A stretch of 64,000 nt of DNA from Prorocentrum cordatum (taxonomy: Eukaryota > Sar > Dinophyceae > Prorocentrales > Prorocentraceae). Below, one piece after another: positions 1 through 11,362 of this stretch. The translations under genes and the position numbers were made by a program. How positions within the stretch are numbered: position 1 is the stretch's first letter; each line of letters starts with the position of its first letter. Under the pieces are notes generated by a model. The model saw only the letters and a list, made by a program, of their open reading frames with translations, was not told where the DNA came from and searched no databases. Location of the stretch: contig CAUYUJ010015938.1 in assembly GCA_963575745.1 (NCBI GenBank), forward strand, positions 114,335-178,334, given 5' to 3'.

Positions 1-545
1 TGACGATGATGATGGTGCCCCGCTGGCGATATCCGATGATGATGATGTCCCGATGAAAAAGATGTTGATGATGATGGTGACGATGATGGTGTCCTGATGA
101 CGATGCTGGTGATGATGATGTTGATGATGATGAGGTGGTGATGATGGTGTCCCGATGATGATGCAACGGCCCCGACTTTTCTTAGCCGGAAGGGCCATCG
201 TGGCATTGAAAACCACAAGAAGGGACAAGAGTTCCCCTGGCAGCGGCACGTTCAAACTCCGTCGGCCAGCTGTGTCAGGCCGGTGAGGTGAGGGCCGGAA
301 AGCCAGGTAACTTTGTTGCGAAGGGTGGCGATCTATAAAGTGCTGAATATTCGCTCAGAGGATGGTCAGCAGATGATGATGGTGACGATGATGATGGTGC
401 CCCGCTGGCGATATCCGATGATGATGATGTCCCGATGAAAAAGATGTTGATGATGATGGTGACGATGATGGTGTCCCGATGATGATGATGTTGATGATGA
501 TGTTGGTGACGTTGCTGACGATGATGGTGATGATGATGATGATGA
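1..545. repeat. GATGAT-rich microsatellite with a 382-bp direct duplication
   Basis: Bases 1-92 recur almost exactly at 383-474, including the unique segment GCCCCGCTGGCGATATCC. Both copies sit in imperfect GATGAT/GATGTT repeats, and the first is probably truncated by the window edge. Bases 160-360 between them are unique and show no gene. Open frames here are low-complexity Asp/Met or Ile strings and are not treated as genes. Confidence 0.85.
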
Positions 546-554
546 TGATGTTGA

Positions 555-800
555 TTGTGAAATCGATTGTTATATGGAGAATGAGGCCGATAATGAAACC
601 GAATGTGGGATCGATTGTGGGATCGATAGTGAGATCGATTGTGGAATCGATATTCATATCGATTGTGAAATCGATCGAATGAAATAGATCGAGTGGGATC
701 GATTGTGGGATCGATCGAGCGATATCGATCGAACGATACCGATAGTGAGATCGATAGTGATATCGATCGTGAGACCGATCGAGTGAAGCGTTGGTTCCTC
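555..800. repeat. GATCGAT-based degenerate minisatellite
   Basis: About twenty spaced GATCGAT cores are separated by 4-8 variable bases such as TGTGG, AGTGA and GAACGATACC. The core is palindromic, so the tract reads alike on both strands. No coding signal is seen. Confidence 0.85.
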
Positions 801-857
801 CCCCCCGAACCTCCTTATCACCCGACGGGTGGTCCTATAGGTAATAGTACTAATAGA

Positions 858-960
858 AGTCGTCGTCGTCGCCGCCGACGCCGCTTCGTCGTCGTCGTCG
901 TCCTCCTCCTCCTCCTCCTCCTCCTCCTCCTCCCCTTCTATTCCTTCTTTTCCTCCTCCT
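858..960. repeat. GTC then TCC trinucleotide tract
   Basis: A run of GTC/GCC triplets passes into uninterrupted TCC triplets. This is the first of many polypyrimidine or polypurine tracts in the window. Confidence 0.9.
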
Positions 961-1021
961 CTCAATCAAATTCCCATCTCGGGGGCGGAATCAAGCAACA
1001 CCTGGATGTGGAAAAACAAGC

Positions 1022-2720
1022 AAATATCCTGGCGAACGACCCAACCATATGCAGTTGCGGGTGCACTTGCGAATATCTTCTTCGGTGAAGCTCCCTGCGG
1101 GGCCACGAAGCGCTGCACTGGGTGGGGGGGAACGCATGCGGGCGGTAACACTGGGGCCGTCGGTGGAGCTCGGTGGGGCCACGAAACCTTGTAGTGGGTG
1201 GGTGAAAATGCCAAATTGGGTGTGTGGGACGCACGCGGACGGTCCCACCGGGGGCTTCGGTGGAGCTCCGATGGGGCCACGATGCGCTGTACAGGGGGGG
1301 TGAAAAAGCTAAAGTGGGCTTCCGGGGCGCACGCGGACGGTCCCACTGGGGGCGTTGGTGGAACTCCCTGTGTGGCCACGAAGCGCTGTACTGGGTGGGC
1401 GAATGTGCCAAATTGGGTTTCCGGGACGCATCCGGACGGTCCCACTGGGGGCTTCGGTGGAGCTCCTACTGGGGCCACGAAGCGCTGTACTGGGTGGGTG
1501 AAAATGCCAAATTGAATGTGTGGGACGCATGCGGTCGGTCCCACTGGGGGCTTCGGTGGAGCTCCCTGCGGGGCCACGAACCGCTGTACGGTGTGGGTGT
1601 CACTGCCAAATTGGGTGTGTGGGACGCATGTGGGCGGTCCCACTGAAGGCTTCGGTGGAGTTCCCTATTGGGGCCACGAAGCGTTGTGCTGGGTGGGTGA
1701 ACGTGTCAAATTGCGTGTGCGGGACGCATGCGGGCGGTCCCTTTGGGAGCTTCGGTGGAGCTCCCGATGGGGCCACGAAGCGCTGTGCTGGGTGGATGAA
1801 GCTGCCAAGTTGGGTGTGTGGGACGCATGTGGGCGGTCCCTTTTGGGGCTTTGGTGGAGCTCCACTGGGTGTGGCAGACGCATGTGGCCCCACCCCCGGC
1901 GGAGTTCCCTTATGGAGCCACGAAGCGCTGCACTGGGTATGGTAAACGCACGTGGTACCCCCCAGTGGGGCCTTACGTGGAGCTACCTATTGGGCCACGA
2001 AACGTTGCACTGGGTGTGGCAGACGCATGTGGCCACCCCCACTGGGGCCTTCGGTGGAGCTCCCTACGGGGCCACGAAGCGCTGTACTGGGTGTAGCGGA
2101 TGCATGTGGTAGCCCCCAGTGGGGTCTTCGGTGGAGCTCCCTATGGGGTCACGAAGCGCTGTACTGGGTGTGGCGGACGCGTGTGGTACCCCCACCGGGG
2201 CCTTACGTGGAGTTCCCTATGGGGCCACGAAACGCTGCACTGGGTGTGGCAAACGCATGTGGTACCCCCACTGGGGCCTGCGGTGGAGCTCCCTATGGGG
2301 CTGCGAAGCGCTGTGCTGGGTGTGGCAGACGCATGTAGTAACCCCACTGGGGCCTTCGGTGGAGCCCCCCAAGCGGCCACGAAAAACTGTAATGTGTGGC
2401 GAACGCATGTGGTATCCCGCCCTGGGGGCCTTCGGTGGAGTTCCCTATGGGGCCATGAAGCGCTTCACTGGGTGTGGCAGACGCATGTGGTGCCCCCATT
2501 TTGGCCTTCGGGGGACGTCCCTATGGGGCCACGAAACGTTGTGCTGGGTGTGGCAGACGCATGTGGTACCTCCTTGGGGCCTTCGGTGGAGCTCCCTATG
2601 GGGCCACGGAGCGCTGTTCTGGGCGGGCAAACGCATGTGGTATCACCCCTTTGGGCCTCACGTGGAGCTCCCTATGGGGCAACGAAACTTTCTATTAGGT
2701 GTGGCAGACGCATGTGGCAC
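1022..2720. repeat. Satellite-like tandem array A1 (about 99-bp units, then about 76-bp units)
   Basis: The array opens with a leader that includes GACCCAACCATATGCAGTTG and ends in TCTTCGGTGAAGCTCCC. Units of about 99 bp follow, built from GTGAAAATGCCAAATTGGG, GGGACGCATGCGGGCGGTCC and CTTCGGTGGAGCTCCC. From about 1860 the GTGAAAATGCCAAATT block is lost and the unit shortens to about 76 bp (GTGTGGCAGACGCATGTGG recurring near 2014, 2090, 2168, 2243 and 2319). Long open frames on both strands follow from unit lengths divisible by three and are not evidence of a protein. Confidence 0.9.
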
Positions 2721-4290
2721 ACGGCAGAATCGGCCCCAAGAGCGAAAGAGCACGGCACAAATAAACTATCGTGGCGAAGGACCCAACCATATGAACTTGT
2801 GGGTACCGCAATTGTGAAAATCTTATTCGGTGAAGCTTCGCATGGGGCCACGAAGCGCTGGATGCGCTGGGTGGGATGGGAACGCACGCGGGCGGTAACA
2901 CTGGGGCCGTCGGTCAAGTTCCCTATGAGGCCACAAAGCGCTGCACTGGGTGGGTGAAAATGCCGAATGCGGCGTGTGGGACGCACGCGGGCGGTCCCAT
3001 TGGGGGTTTCGGTGGAGCTCCCCATGGGACCGCGAAGCGCTGTATTGGGTTGGTGAAGCTGCCAAATTGGGCGTGGGGGGCGCATGCGGGCGGCCGCACT
3101 GGTGGCTGCGGTGGGGTTCCCTATGGGGCCACGAAGCGCTGAATTGGGTCTGTGAAAATGCCAAATTGACTGTGGGGGGCGCGTGCGGGCGGTCCCACTG
3201 GAAGCTTCGGTGGAGCTCCCTGTGGGGAACGCATGCGGACGGTCCCACTGGGGCTTCGGTGGAGACCCCTATGGGGCCACGAAGCGCTGCAGTGGGCGGG
3301 TCAAAACCAAATTGGGCATGGTGGACGCACGCGGGCGGTCCCATTGGGGGCTTCGGTGGAGCTCCAGCTCCCTATGGGGCCACGAAGCGCTGTACTGGGT
3401 GGGTGACAATGCCAAATCGGGTGCGGGGGACGCGTGCGGGCGGCCCCACTGGGAGCTTCGGTGGGGTTCCGTATGGGGCCACGAAGCGTTGTACTGGGTG
3501 GGTGACAATGCCAGGTTGGGTGTGGGGGACGCGTGCGGGCGGTCCCACTGGGGGTTTCGGTGGGGTTCCCTATTGGGCCACGAAGCGTTGTACCGGGTGG
3601 GTGAAAATGCAAAATTGAATGTGGGGGACGCATGTGGGCGGTACCACCGGGGGTTTCGGTCGAGCTCCCTACGCGGTCACGAAACGCTGTACTGGGTGTG
3701 TGAAAATGCCAAATTGGGCGTGGGGGGCGCATGCGGGCGGTCCCGCTGGGGGCTTCGGTGGAGCTCCCTATGAGGCCACGAAGCGCTGTACTGGGTGGGC
3801 GTAAGTGCCAAATTGTGCGTGGGGGGCGCATACGGGCGGTCCCACTGGGGGCTTTGGTGGGGCCCCCTATGGGGCCACGAAGCGCCGTGCTGGGTGGATG
3901 ACAGTGCCAAGTTGGGTGTGGGGGACGCATGTGGGCGGTAACACTGGGGGTTTCGTTGGGGCTCCCCATTGGGCCACGAAGCGCTGTAACGGGTAAGGGT
4001 AAATGCCAAATTGGATGTGGGGGACGCATGTGGGCGGTACCACTGGGGGCTTCGGTGGAGCTCCCTATGTGGTCACGGAGCGCTGTATTGGGTGAGTGAA
4101 AATGGCAAATTAGGCGTGGGGGGCGCATGCGGGCGGTCCCACTGGGGGCTTCGGTGGAGCTCCCTATAGGGCCACGAAGCGCTGTGCCGGGTGGGCGAAA
4201 ATGCCAAATTGGGCGTGGAGGATGCATGCGGGCGGTCCCACTGGGTGCTTCGGTGGAGCTCCCTGTGGGGCCACAAAACGCTGTGTTGGG
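2720..4290. repeat. Satellite-like tandem array A2 (about 99-bp units)
   Basis: The array restarts with a short AGCACGGCA linker (about 2720-2760) and a second copy of the leader (about 2770-2845), then about fourteen 99-bp units of the same family. Spacing is direct: GCCAAATTG at 3061 recurs at 3160. The array ends where a GGA tract begins near 4300. Confidence 0.9.
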
Positions 4291-4295
4291 TTGGT

Positions 4296-4700
4296 GAAAC
4301 GCATGGAAGAAGGAGGAGGGAGGGGAGGAGGAGGAGGAGGAGGAGAGGAGGAAGAACGCGGGGCGACGCCTCTTCAAAACGAGGACCCAACACCACATAA
4401 TGGTTGGGAAAAACAAGAGCACGGCAGAATTGACCCCAAGAACGAAGGAGCACAGCAGAAGAGGCACCAAGAGCGAAGGAGCACGGCAGAAAAAAAAACC
4501 CGAGCACGGCAGAATAGACCCCAAGAGCGAAGCAGAAGAAAACCAGGAGCACGGCAGAAGAAGACCCGAAGAGCTCAGGAGCACGGCGAAACAGGCCCCA
4601 CGAGCGAAAGAGCACGGCAGACAAAATTAGCCTGGCGAAGAACCCAACCATATGCAATTATCAGTACCGCAGCGGCGGGTTTCATCTTCAGTGGAACTCC
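4296..4700. repeat. Linker module: GGA tract, TTCAAAACGAG motif and AGCACGGCAGAA repeats
   Basis: In order: a GGA tract (4305-4355), the motif TTCAAAACGAGGACCCAACA with ATGGTTGGGAAAAACA (4372-4415), about seven imperfect units of AGCACGGCAGAA plus CCCCAAGAGCGAAGG (about 4416-4625), and the leader ACCCAACCATATGCA (about 4640-4700). ATGGTTGGG at 4399 and CCCAACCAT at 4643 are inverted and bracket the AGCACGGCAGAA block. Confidence 0.85.
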
Positions 4701-6425
4701 CCATAGGACTACGGAACGTGTGAGGGGTGTGCCGAGATGGGTGCCACTGGGGCATTCGGCGAAGCTCCCTATGGGGACATGAAACACGCGCGGGGCGTGC
4801 CGACATGGGTGGCGGAAGCGCATGTGAGGGCCGCCACTGGGGCCTCCAGTGGAGCTCCCTATGGGTCCCCGAAACATGATGCTGCTGCGGGGGGGGGGGG
4901 CCGGGATGGGTGGCGGAGACGCATGTGAGCGCCGCTACTGGGGCCTTCGGTGGAGCTCCCTATGGGGCCACGAAGCGCGTGAGGGGTGTACTGGGATGTG
5001 TGGCGGGGACGCATGTGAGCGCCGCCACTGGGGCCTTCGGTGCAGCTCCCTATGGGGCCACGAAGCGTGTGAGGGGTGTGCCGAATTGGGTGCGGGTGGT
5101 GACGCATGCGGGCGGTGCCACTGAGGCCTTCGGTGGAGTTCCCTATGGGGCCACGAAACCTGTTGTTGTGAGGGGCGTGCCGGGATGGGTGGCGGGGACG
5201 CATGTGAGCGCGGCCGCTGGGATCTTCGGTGGAGCTCCCTATGGTGCCACGAAACGTGTGAGGGGTGTGCCGAATTGGGTGTGGGTGGCGCATGTGAGCG
5301 CCGCCACTGGGGCCTCCGGTGGATGATGGGGCCACGAAGCCTGTCACGGGTGCGCCGAAATGGGTGTGCGGGACGCATGCGCATGTGAGCGCCGCCACTG
5401 GGGCCTTCGGTGGGGCTCCCTATGGGGCCACGAAACGTGTAAGGGGTGTGCCGAATTGGGTGTGCGGGACGCATGCGGGCGGCAGCACTGGGGCCTTCGG
5501 TGGGGCTTCCTATGGGGCCACGGAACGTAAAAGGGGTGTGCCGAATTGGGTGTGCGGGACGGGGCCTTCGGTGGGGCTTCCTATGGGGCCACGAAACGTG
5601 TGAGCGGTGTGCCGAATTGGGCGTGCGGGACGCATGCGGGCGGCAGCACTGGGGCCTTCGGTGGGGTTCCCTATGGGGCCACGAAAAGTGTGAGGGGTGT
5701 GCCGAATTGGGTGTGCGGGGCGCATGCGGGCGGCAGCACTGGGGCCTTCGGTGGGGCTCCCTATGGGGCCACGAAGCGTGTGAGGGGTGTGCCGAATTGG
5801 GTGTGCGGACGCATGCGGGCGGCAGCACTGGGGCCTTCGGTGGGCTCCTATGGGGCCACGAAACGTGTGAGGGGTGTGCCGAATTGGGTGTGCGGGACGC
5901 ATGCGGGCGGCAGCACTGGGGCCTTCGGGGGCTCCCTATGGGGCCACGAAACGTGTGAGGGGTGTGCCGAATTGGGTGTGCGGGACGCATGCGGGCGGCA
6001 GCACTGGGGCCTTCGGTGGGGCTCCCTATGGGGCCACGAAACGTGTGAGGGGTGTGCCGAAGTGGGTGTGCGGGACGCATGCGGGCGGCAGCACTGGGGC
6101 CTTCGGTGGGGCTCCCTATGGGGCCACGAAGCGTGTGAGGGGTGTGCCGAATTGGGTGTGCGGGACGCATGCGGGCGGCAGCACTGGGGCCTTCGGTGGG
6201 GCTCCCTATGGGGCCACGAAACGTGTGAGGGGTGTGCCGAATTGGGTGTGCGGGACGCATGCGGGCGGCAGCACTGGGGCCTTCGGTGGGGCTCCCTATG
6301 GGGCCACCAAACGTGTGAGGGGTGTGCCGAATTGGGTGTGCGGGACGCATGCGGGCGGCAGCACTGGGGCCTTCGGTGGGGCTCCCTATGGGGCCACGAA
6401 ACGTGTGAGGGGTGTCCCGAAATGG
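4700..6425. repeat. Satellite-like tandem array B (90-bp units, very homogeneous at the 3' end)
   Basis: Units share CTTCGGTGGGGCTCCCTATG and GGGCCACGAAACGTGTGAGG with array A but carry GGTGTGCCGAATTGGGTGTG. From about 5550 units are almost identical: GGGCCACGAA recurs at 6031, 6121, 6211 (6301 with one change) and 6391, exactly 90 bp apart. That keeps all three frames open and produces artificial 30-residue protein repeats. The homogeneity points to recent expansion or conversion. Confidence 0.92.
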
Positions 6426-7065
6426 AAGATGATGACGATGATGATGGTGGGAGGAGGGAGGAGGGAGGAGGAGGAGAACGAGGAGCGTGAGCGGGAGCGG
6501 GCGCTGTCTCTTCAAAACGAGGACCCAACACCACAGGATGGTTGGGAAAAACAGGAGCACGCCAGAATTGACCCCAAGAGCCAAGGAGCCTGGCAGAAAA
6601 ACACCAGGAACACGGCAGAATACGCCACGGCAGAACATGACCAGGAGCACGGCAGAATCGACTCCAAGAGCTAAGGAGCACGACAGAGTAAGACCAGGAG
6701 CACGGCAGAACAGGCCCGAAGAGCGAAGAAACACGACAGAAAACGACCAGGAGCACGGCAGAATAGGCCCCAAGAGCGAAGGAGCACGGCAGATAACGAC
6801 CAGGAGCACGGCAGAATAGACCCCAGGAGCTCAGGAGCACGGCAGAAGAGGCTCCAAGAGCGAAGGGGCACGGCTGAAAAAGACCCAGAGCACGGCAGAA
6901 TAGACCCCAAGAGCGAAGGAGCACGGCAGACGAAGACCAGGAGCACGGCAGCATAGACCCTAAGAGCTCAGAGCACGGCAGAATAGGCCCGAAGAGCGAA
7001 GGAGCACGGCAGAAACAAAACAGGAGCACGGCAGAATAGACCCCAAGAGCAAAGGAGCACCTCAG
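6425..7065. repeat. Second linker module with a long AGCACGGCAGAA array
   Basis: It repeats the 4296-4700 module: a GAT/GGA tract, CTTCAAAACGAGGACCCAAC, ATGGTTGGGAAAAACAGGAG, then about fourteen imperfect AGCACGGCAGAATAGACCCC-type units, ending near 7062 in unrelated sequence. No leader follows, so this copy ends the composite region. Confidence 0.88.
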
Positions 7066-7264
7066 CTCCACGTGCTGCATCCTGGCAGCCTCGCTCCACC
7101 GTGGGCACTGCGCTTCTGCTCGGTCACGTGGCTGGCTGGGACCCGATGTATGCTGGATGTGCTGGCCACGCCTCGCATGGCTCCGCAGGGCTGATCCGCT
7201 GAGGCCAGTCAAGGCCGCCTGGGCTGCCATTGCCCATCTGTGGTATCGGGTGCCAAGAGTTGGG

Positions 7265-7488
7265 CGCCCGAGTTATCCGGGATAACTCGGGTCCGGGGTA
7301 ACTCGGGTTTGGATTCCCGAAAAAGGAACCCGAGTTATCCCTGACCCGAGTTACCCCTGATGATTCGGGGCTCTGGACGCCCGAGTTATCCGGGGTAACT
7401 CGGGTCCGGGGTAACTCGGGTTTGGATTCCCGAAAAACGAACCCGAGTTATCCCTGACCCGAGTTACCCCTGATGATTCGGGGCTCTG
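7265..7488. repeat. 113-bp hairpin repeat, locus 1 (two tandem units)
   Basis: Two units start at 7265 and 7378. Each contains several copies of CCCGAGTTA or its complement TAACTCGGG. The first holds a near-perfect palindrome at 7267-7291 (CCCGAGTTATCC, one base, GGATAACTCGGG). The left half of a unit can pair with its right half around a TGGATTCCCGAAAAAGG loop. Both loci are entered through GTTGGGCGCCCGAG. Confidence 0.93.
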
Positions 7489-8542
7489 AAGGAGTGTGGT
7501 TGAGGCTGGGGTTCCCGGCGCAGACGATGCAGCACCCGACCTGGGACTGCGGCGCACCAGCGGCGACCGACCACGAGGCCTCCGGCGCTGCTGGCCGCTC
7601 CTGGTCCAGGCGCCGAGGGGGAGCAGGAGGGGGAAGGAGGCGGAGGGGGAGGAGGAGCACAGGGGGAGGAGGGGGAGGGGGCGGAGGAGACGCAGGAACG
7701 CAGTCAACAGAATGAAGGGCGAAGGGTCGTATTCGACGGCAGCAGGCCAGCATGCACCACGAAGCAGGGGCATCTGACGGGGAGGATGTGGATGGTGTGG
7801 TGGCAAGAGGCAGGGGAGGGGATGAAGAGAGATGCTGGGCATAGATGGCAGGGGAAGGAGAAGGAGGTGCGGGGGGCCTCGAGAGAAGGAGAGCCACACG
7901 AGGGGGCCGCGCGCGCGTGTACGAGGAGGCACATGCGGACTCTTGCCTGAGACGTAGTAATGTACACGATGGCGTGTGGAACGGTCCACGCTCGCAAGCC
8001 CACCCCCGAGAATGCCCACTGCACCTCACAGTGCGTGCGCGGCCACAAAAAACCCTCGCAAGAAACCCAACCCTGAAAACCCGCGCGCGAGGTGCACCCG
8101 AGGGGAAACCAGGAGCACCTTGAACGCAGCAGCTCCTTCCACGGCTGCGGGAAGTCACCACGCGGCGCGCGGAGCGAAGAAAGCCAGGGCACCCTGACGA
8201 GAAGCATGTGGCTTCTCGAAGCGCGCCCCACTGCGCTCCGCGGACTGACGGCTGCAAAGACAGCAGCATCATGGTCGTGCCCCTGCCCCCGACCAACATC
8301 AGGGGCAACGTTACACGGGGGGGATGTGTCCTGGGGAGGGGGGCGCCTCGACCCCCGACCGCCCCTTGTCATCGCCGCCAGGGGCCCGATGGCCCATCCC
8401 GCCCGGGCACGCCGGGTTGTGCTGTCGGGGGCCTGTCGCCGATGCCTCGGCGATGTCTCGCCGACTCCGGGTCGATGCTCCGCCCCCGGAGCTGCTCCCC
8501 TGGTGGTTTTCTGGTCGGGCCCCTGGCAGCCGTTTGGTTGGG
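7489..8542. other. Intergenic or intronic sequence, no firm gene
   Basis: It contains a GGGGGA-rich tract (7610-7690). On the minus strand near 7605 an acceptor-like GCGCCTGGACCAG is followed by a short open stretch to about 7500 (for example VGCCIVCAGNPSLNHTP). No domain is recognised, and I treat it only as a possible exon. The rest shows nothing. Confidence 0.3.
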
Positions 8543-8766
8543 CGCCCGAGTTATCCGGGGTAACTCGGGTCCGGGGTAGCTCGGGTTTGGATTCCCGAAA
8601 AAGGAACCCGAGTTATCCCTGACCCGAGTTACCCCTGATGATTCGGGGCTCTGGACGCCCGAGTTATCCGGGGTAACTCGGGTCCGGGGTAACTCGGGTT
8701 TGGATTCCCGAAAAACGAACCCGAGTTATCCCTGACCCGAGTTACCCCTGATGATTCGGGGCTCTG
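8543..8766. repeat. 113-bp hairpin repeat, locus 2 (two tandem units)
   Basis: Units start at 8543 and 8656 and differ from locus 1 by only a few bases. Even the difference between first and second unit is conserved between loci (GAAAAAGGAACC in the first, GAAAAACGAACC in the second). The whole two-unit block therefore appears to have been copied as one piece. Confidence 0.93.
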
Positions 8767-8779
8767 ATTTGGGGCGATC

Positions 8780-9012
8780 CAGGCAGCCCCGGAACGCCCT
8801 CGGCGAGGCACAGATGCTGGCGTGTACCCCGAGGCTGGAAAGCCGCCGAGGTCCCATACAGATGCCAGAACATCTCAGACCTCGAGCCCGAAACGTTGCC
8901 TCCTGAGCCATACTCCACACATGAGCGACGGTCTGTGAGGCCCCGGGACGCTCTCGGTGAGGCGCAGCTGCTAGAGCGCTTCGCGAGGCTGGAAAGCCGC
9001 CAGTCACGTACG
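8780..9012. repeat. Dispersed repeat related to 47745-47880
   Basis: CCCCGGAACGCCCTCGGCGA, GGAAAGCCGCCGAGG and the CTCGAGCCCGAAACG stretch match 47745-47880 (and its duplicate near 50460-50590). A second weaker partial copy follows at about 8940-9005. Function unknown. Confidence 0.7.
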
Positions 9013-9257
9013 GAAGCGTCAGAGATCTAGAAACTCGGACCTCTCAGACACCTGGCCGCTACAACTTATTCGATGCGTCGGCCCGAGGTCTGGACAACTT
9101 CCCTGTAGGGCCGGCTTTGCGCCCTGAGATTTTTTTGACCGTCCGGGAAATCGGCGGGGGGCCCCCGTGGCCGAAGACGGCCCTTTTCGGACCCTCAGAT
9201 CCCTGGGCAGTCCCGTTCAACATGAACCGGAAATGCTCTTGGTTTTCGTTCTCCCGG

Positions 9258-9311
9258 CAATGCATCGGCGGCGTCGGCGTGGAGAGCATCGGGCTCCACA
9301 TCGAGACCCCA
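9258..9311. repeat. Fragment of the GCATCGGCGATG inverted-repeat element (family B)
   Basis: GGCGTGGAGAGCATCGGGCT and CCACATCGAG match the centre of the full copy at 13448-13642 (GGCGTGGAGAAAATCGAGCT). No terminal repeats remain. Confidence 0.65.
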
Positions 9312-9394
9312 ATATACTCTGACCCAGTTCAGCTGCTGGCTCCCTCCGGATCCTCGCCTCCCACCCCCGCCTGACGAGGGGGTGAGGCTGGAAG

Positions 9395-9830
9395 CGACGA
9401 CCCTGACGACCACCACGGCCACGACGACGGAAACGACCGCGACGACCACGACGACGACCACGACGGCCACGACGACCACGACGGCCATGACGACCATGAC
9501 GACCACGACGACGAACACGACGGCCACGACGGCCACGACGGCCACGACGACGACGTCGGCCACGACGACTACGTCGGCCACGACGGCTCGAAGCGAGACG
9601 ACCACGACGGCCGCGACGACGCCGTGCACCGCGGCGGGCCGCCAGCAGGCGCCACGCCGCGGCGCGCGGCGCGCGGCCCGCGAGGGGCATGGCTCCGCCG
9701 CGCGCGGCCGAGGGGCCCGCGAGGGGCTCGCGGGGCGCGCGCCGTGGGCTGCCGGCGGGCCTCGCCGCCGCGCCGCGTCGCCGCGCCTCGTCGCCGCGCC
9801 TCGTCAGTCGCCTTCTCCTCCGCTTGCTCC
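9395..9830. repeat. ACG/ACC trinucleotide tract with GC-rich flank
   Basis: 9400-9610 is an irregular run of GACGACCACGACGGCC triplets, read as Thr-, Val- or Arg-rich frames. 9611-9830 is very GC-rich with no recognisable protein or RNA. Confidence 0.85.
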
Positions 9831-10215
9831 TCCCTCTGTTCCGCCTCCTCTTCGGTGTCTCAGTTCTCTATATTCCCTCTTCCCTTCTCTTCCTCTTCCT
9901 GCTGCTCCTGCTCCTGCTCCTGCTCCTCCTCCTCTTCCTCTTCCTGCTGCTCCTCCTCCTACGCCTCCTCCTCCTCCTCCTCCTCCTGACTCGTGACTCG
10001 AGACTTGGGACTGTCTTGCCAAACGACTGAAGTCCTCACCGCCTGCTCCTCCTCCTCCTCCTCCCATCCTCCACTTCCTCCTCCTCATCCTCCTCCTCCG
10101 CCTTCACCTCCTCCTCCTCCTCCTCCCCCTCCTCCTCCTTCTCCTTCTCCTTATCCTCCTCCCCTCTACAATTCCACATTGTCAACATCAACAAATTACG
10201 ACTACTACTACTACT
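9820..10215. repeat. TCC/TGC microsatellite
   Basis: An almost continuous (TCC)n tract broken by CTGCTCC and short unique islands (for example 9990-10040), ending in (CTA)n at 10198-10215. Non-coding. Confidence 0.9.
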
Positions 10216-10319
10216 ATTTTCTCTCCTGACTCCGTGCGGAAGGTGTTGGACCCTCTCCGTATACTGTTGTTTCACAAGCCGGAGTTCAGGCATAAAGAAA
10301 GCATTCGGCGAATGCTTTC

Positions 10320-11362
10320 AGTGTTTGGGCGTGGTGCCTCCGCTTCAGAGTGGGCCCCAATTTCGGATCGGTGCTTTTCTCCCGTGGCTGTCACATGGGC
10401 TCTCTCGCACCAGCAAGGACCACTTTTCTGGACCCCAGTCCGTTTCTAGTATCGCCCCCCCCAAGCGAATCCACTTTTCTGGATCCGAGGTTGTCGCCCC
10501 CTCACTTCCCCTCCTCCGCCTTCCCCTGGCCCTCTTGCTTCTCCGCTCCTTCCACTTCAGCTCCCTGCTGCGGGTGTTTGTCCTCGTCCTCTTCCTTCAT
10601 CCTCCTCCGGTTCCTCCTGCTCATCCTCTTGCACAACCTCCTGCTCATCTGCCACCTCCTCCTCCCGTGTACGCAGCTCTCCGGTTCCGATTGCGCATAA
10701 CGCGGTAGGGGTGTGTGTGCTCTTTAGAGTTCCAGGTCGTCTGTGACACCCGACCGCGGATAGAGAAAAATGTATCGCAATGCGAAGGCATGGGTGGGAG
10801 GGGTAGGATGTCAGAGATGGCGCGAACGCACCTAGCTTGATAATTACACATTATGAATGCTACTCCCCTCTCTCCCTAGTCTCTGTCCGGAAGAGCACCT
10901 GTGTTCAAACATTGATGTTCCATGTTGTTACAATCCGATTGTTGTCGGTGTTTCGAAACGTTATTCCCGCTGAAGCGTCCGCATCGTTTTCGGATCGTTG
11001 TTTGATCCCGTCGTTCAGACAGGCGCTTCCGCCCAAGCGAAGCGCACTTTTCTGGATCCGAGGTTGTCGCCCCCTCACTTCCCCTCCTCCGCCTTCCCCT
11101 GGTCCTCTTGCTCCCCCCGCTCCTTCCATTCCAGCTCCTGCTGCTACCATTCGTTCTCGTCCGCCTCCTTTCTTACCCTTCTTTTCATCCTCCCATGTGC
11201 GCAGCTCCTCCGATTGAGCATAACACGATGGTCTGTTGCGGGGTTCCAGGTCGCCTGTGACTGTGACACGCGTCTGCGGATAGAGAAACATCAGCGCAAC
11301 GGTGAGGGATGGGAGGGAGGGCTAGGATGTCAGATATGGCGTGAGAGTACCTGGCTTGCCTC
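10320..11362. repeat. Diverged direct duplication, about 520-575 bp offset
   Basis: The block around CTTTTCTGGATCCGAGGTTG at about 10472 is repeated at 11047. The following TCC-rich part, GTTCCAGGTCGTCTGTGACA, GCGGATAGAGAAA and TAGGATGTCAGAGATGGCG all have counterparts 520-575 bp downstream. The copies differ by substitutions and indels, so this is older than the 45-51 kb duplication. No protein family is recognised. Confidence 0.8.

Noticed and set aside
5546-6490. Long open frames with perfect 30-residue repeats (both strands)
   Set aside because: They arise because the 90-bp satellite unit is divisible by three; all three frames stay open and none has a domain.
1022-7065. CRISPR-like array
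   Set aside because: Repeats are contiguous and imperfect without unique spacers, and the genome is eukaryotic.
4935-7230. Very long minus-strand frames rich in Pro, His, Arg and Leu
   Set aside because: They run across array B and the AGCACGGCAGAA linker without a break because of repeat periodicity; no start context, splice signals or recognisable fold.
9382-9640. Thr-rich mucin-like protein
   Set aside because: Pure ACG/ACC triplet repeat; no signal peptide or flanking domain.
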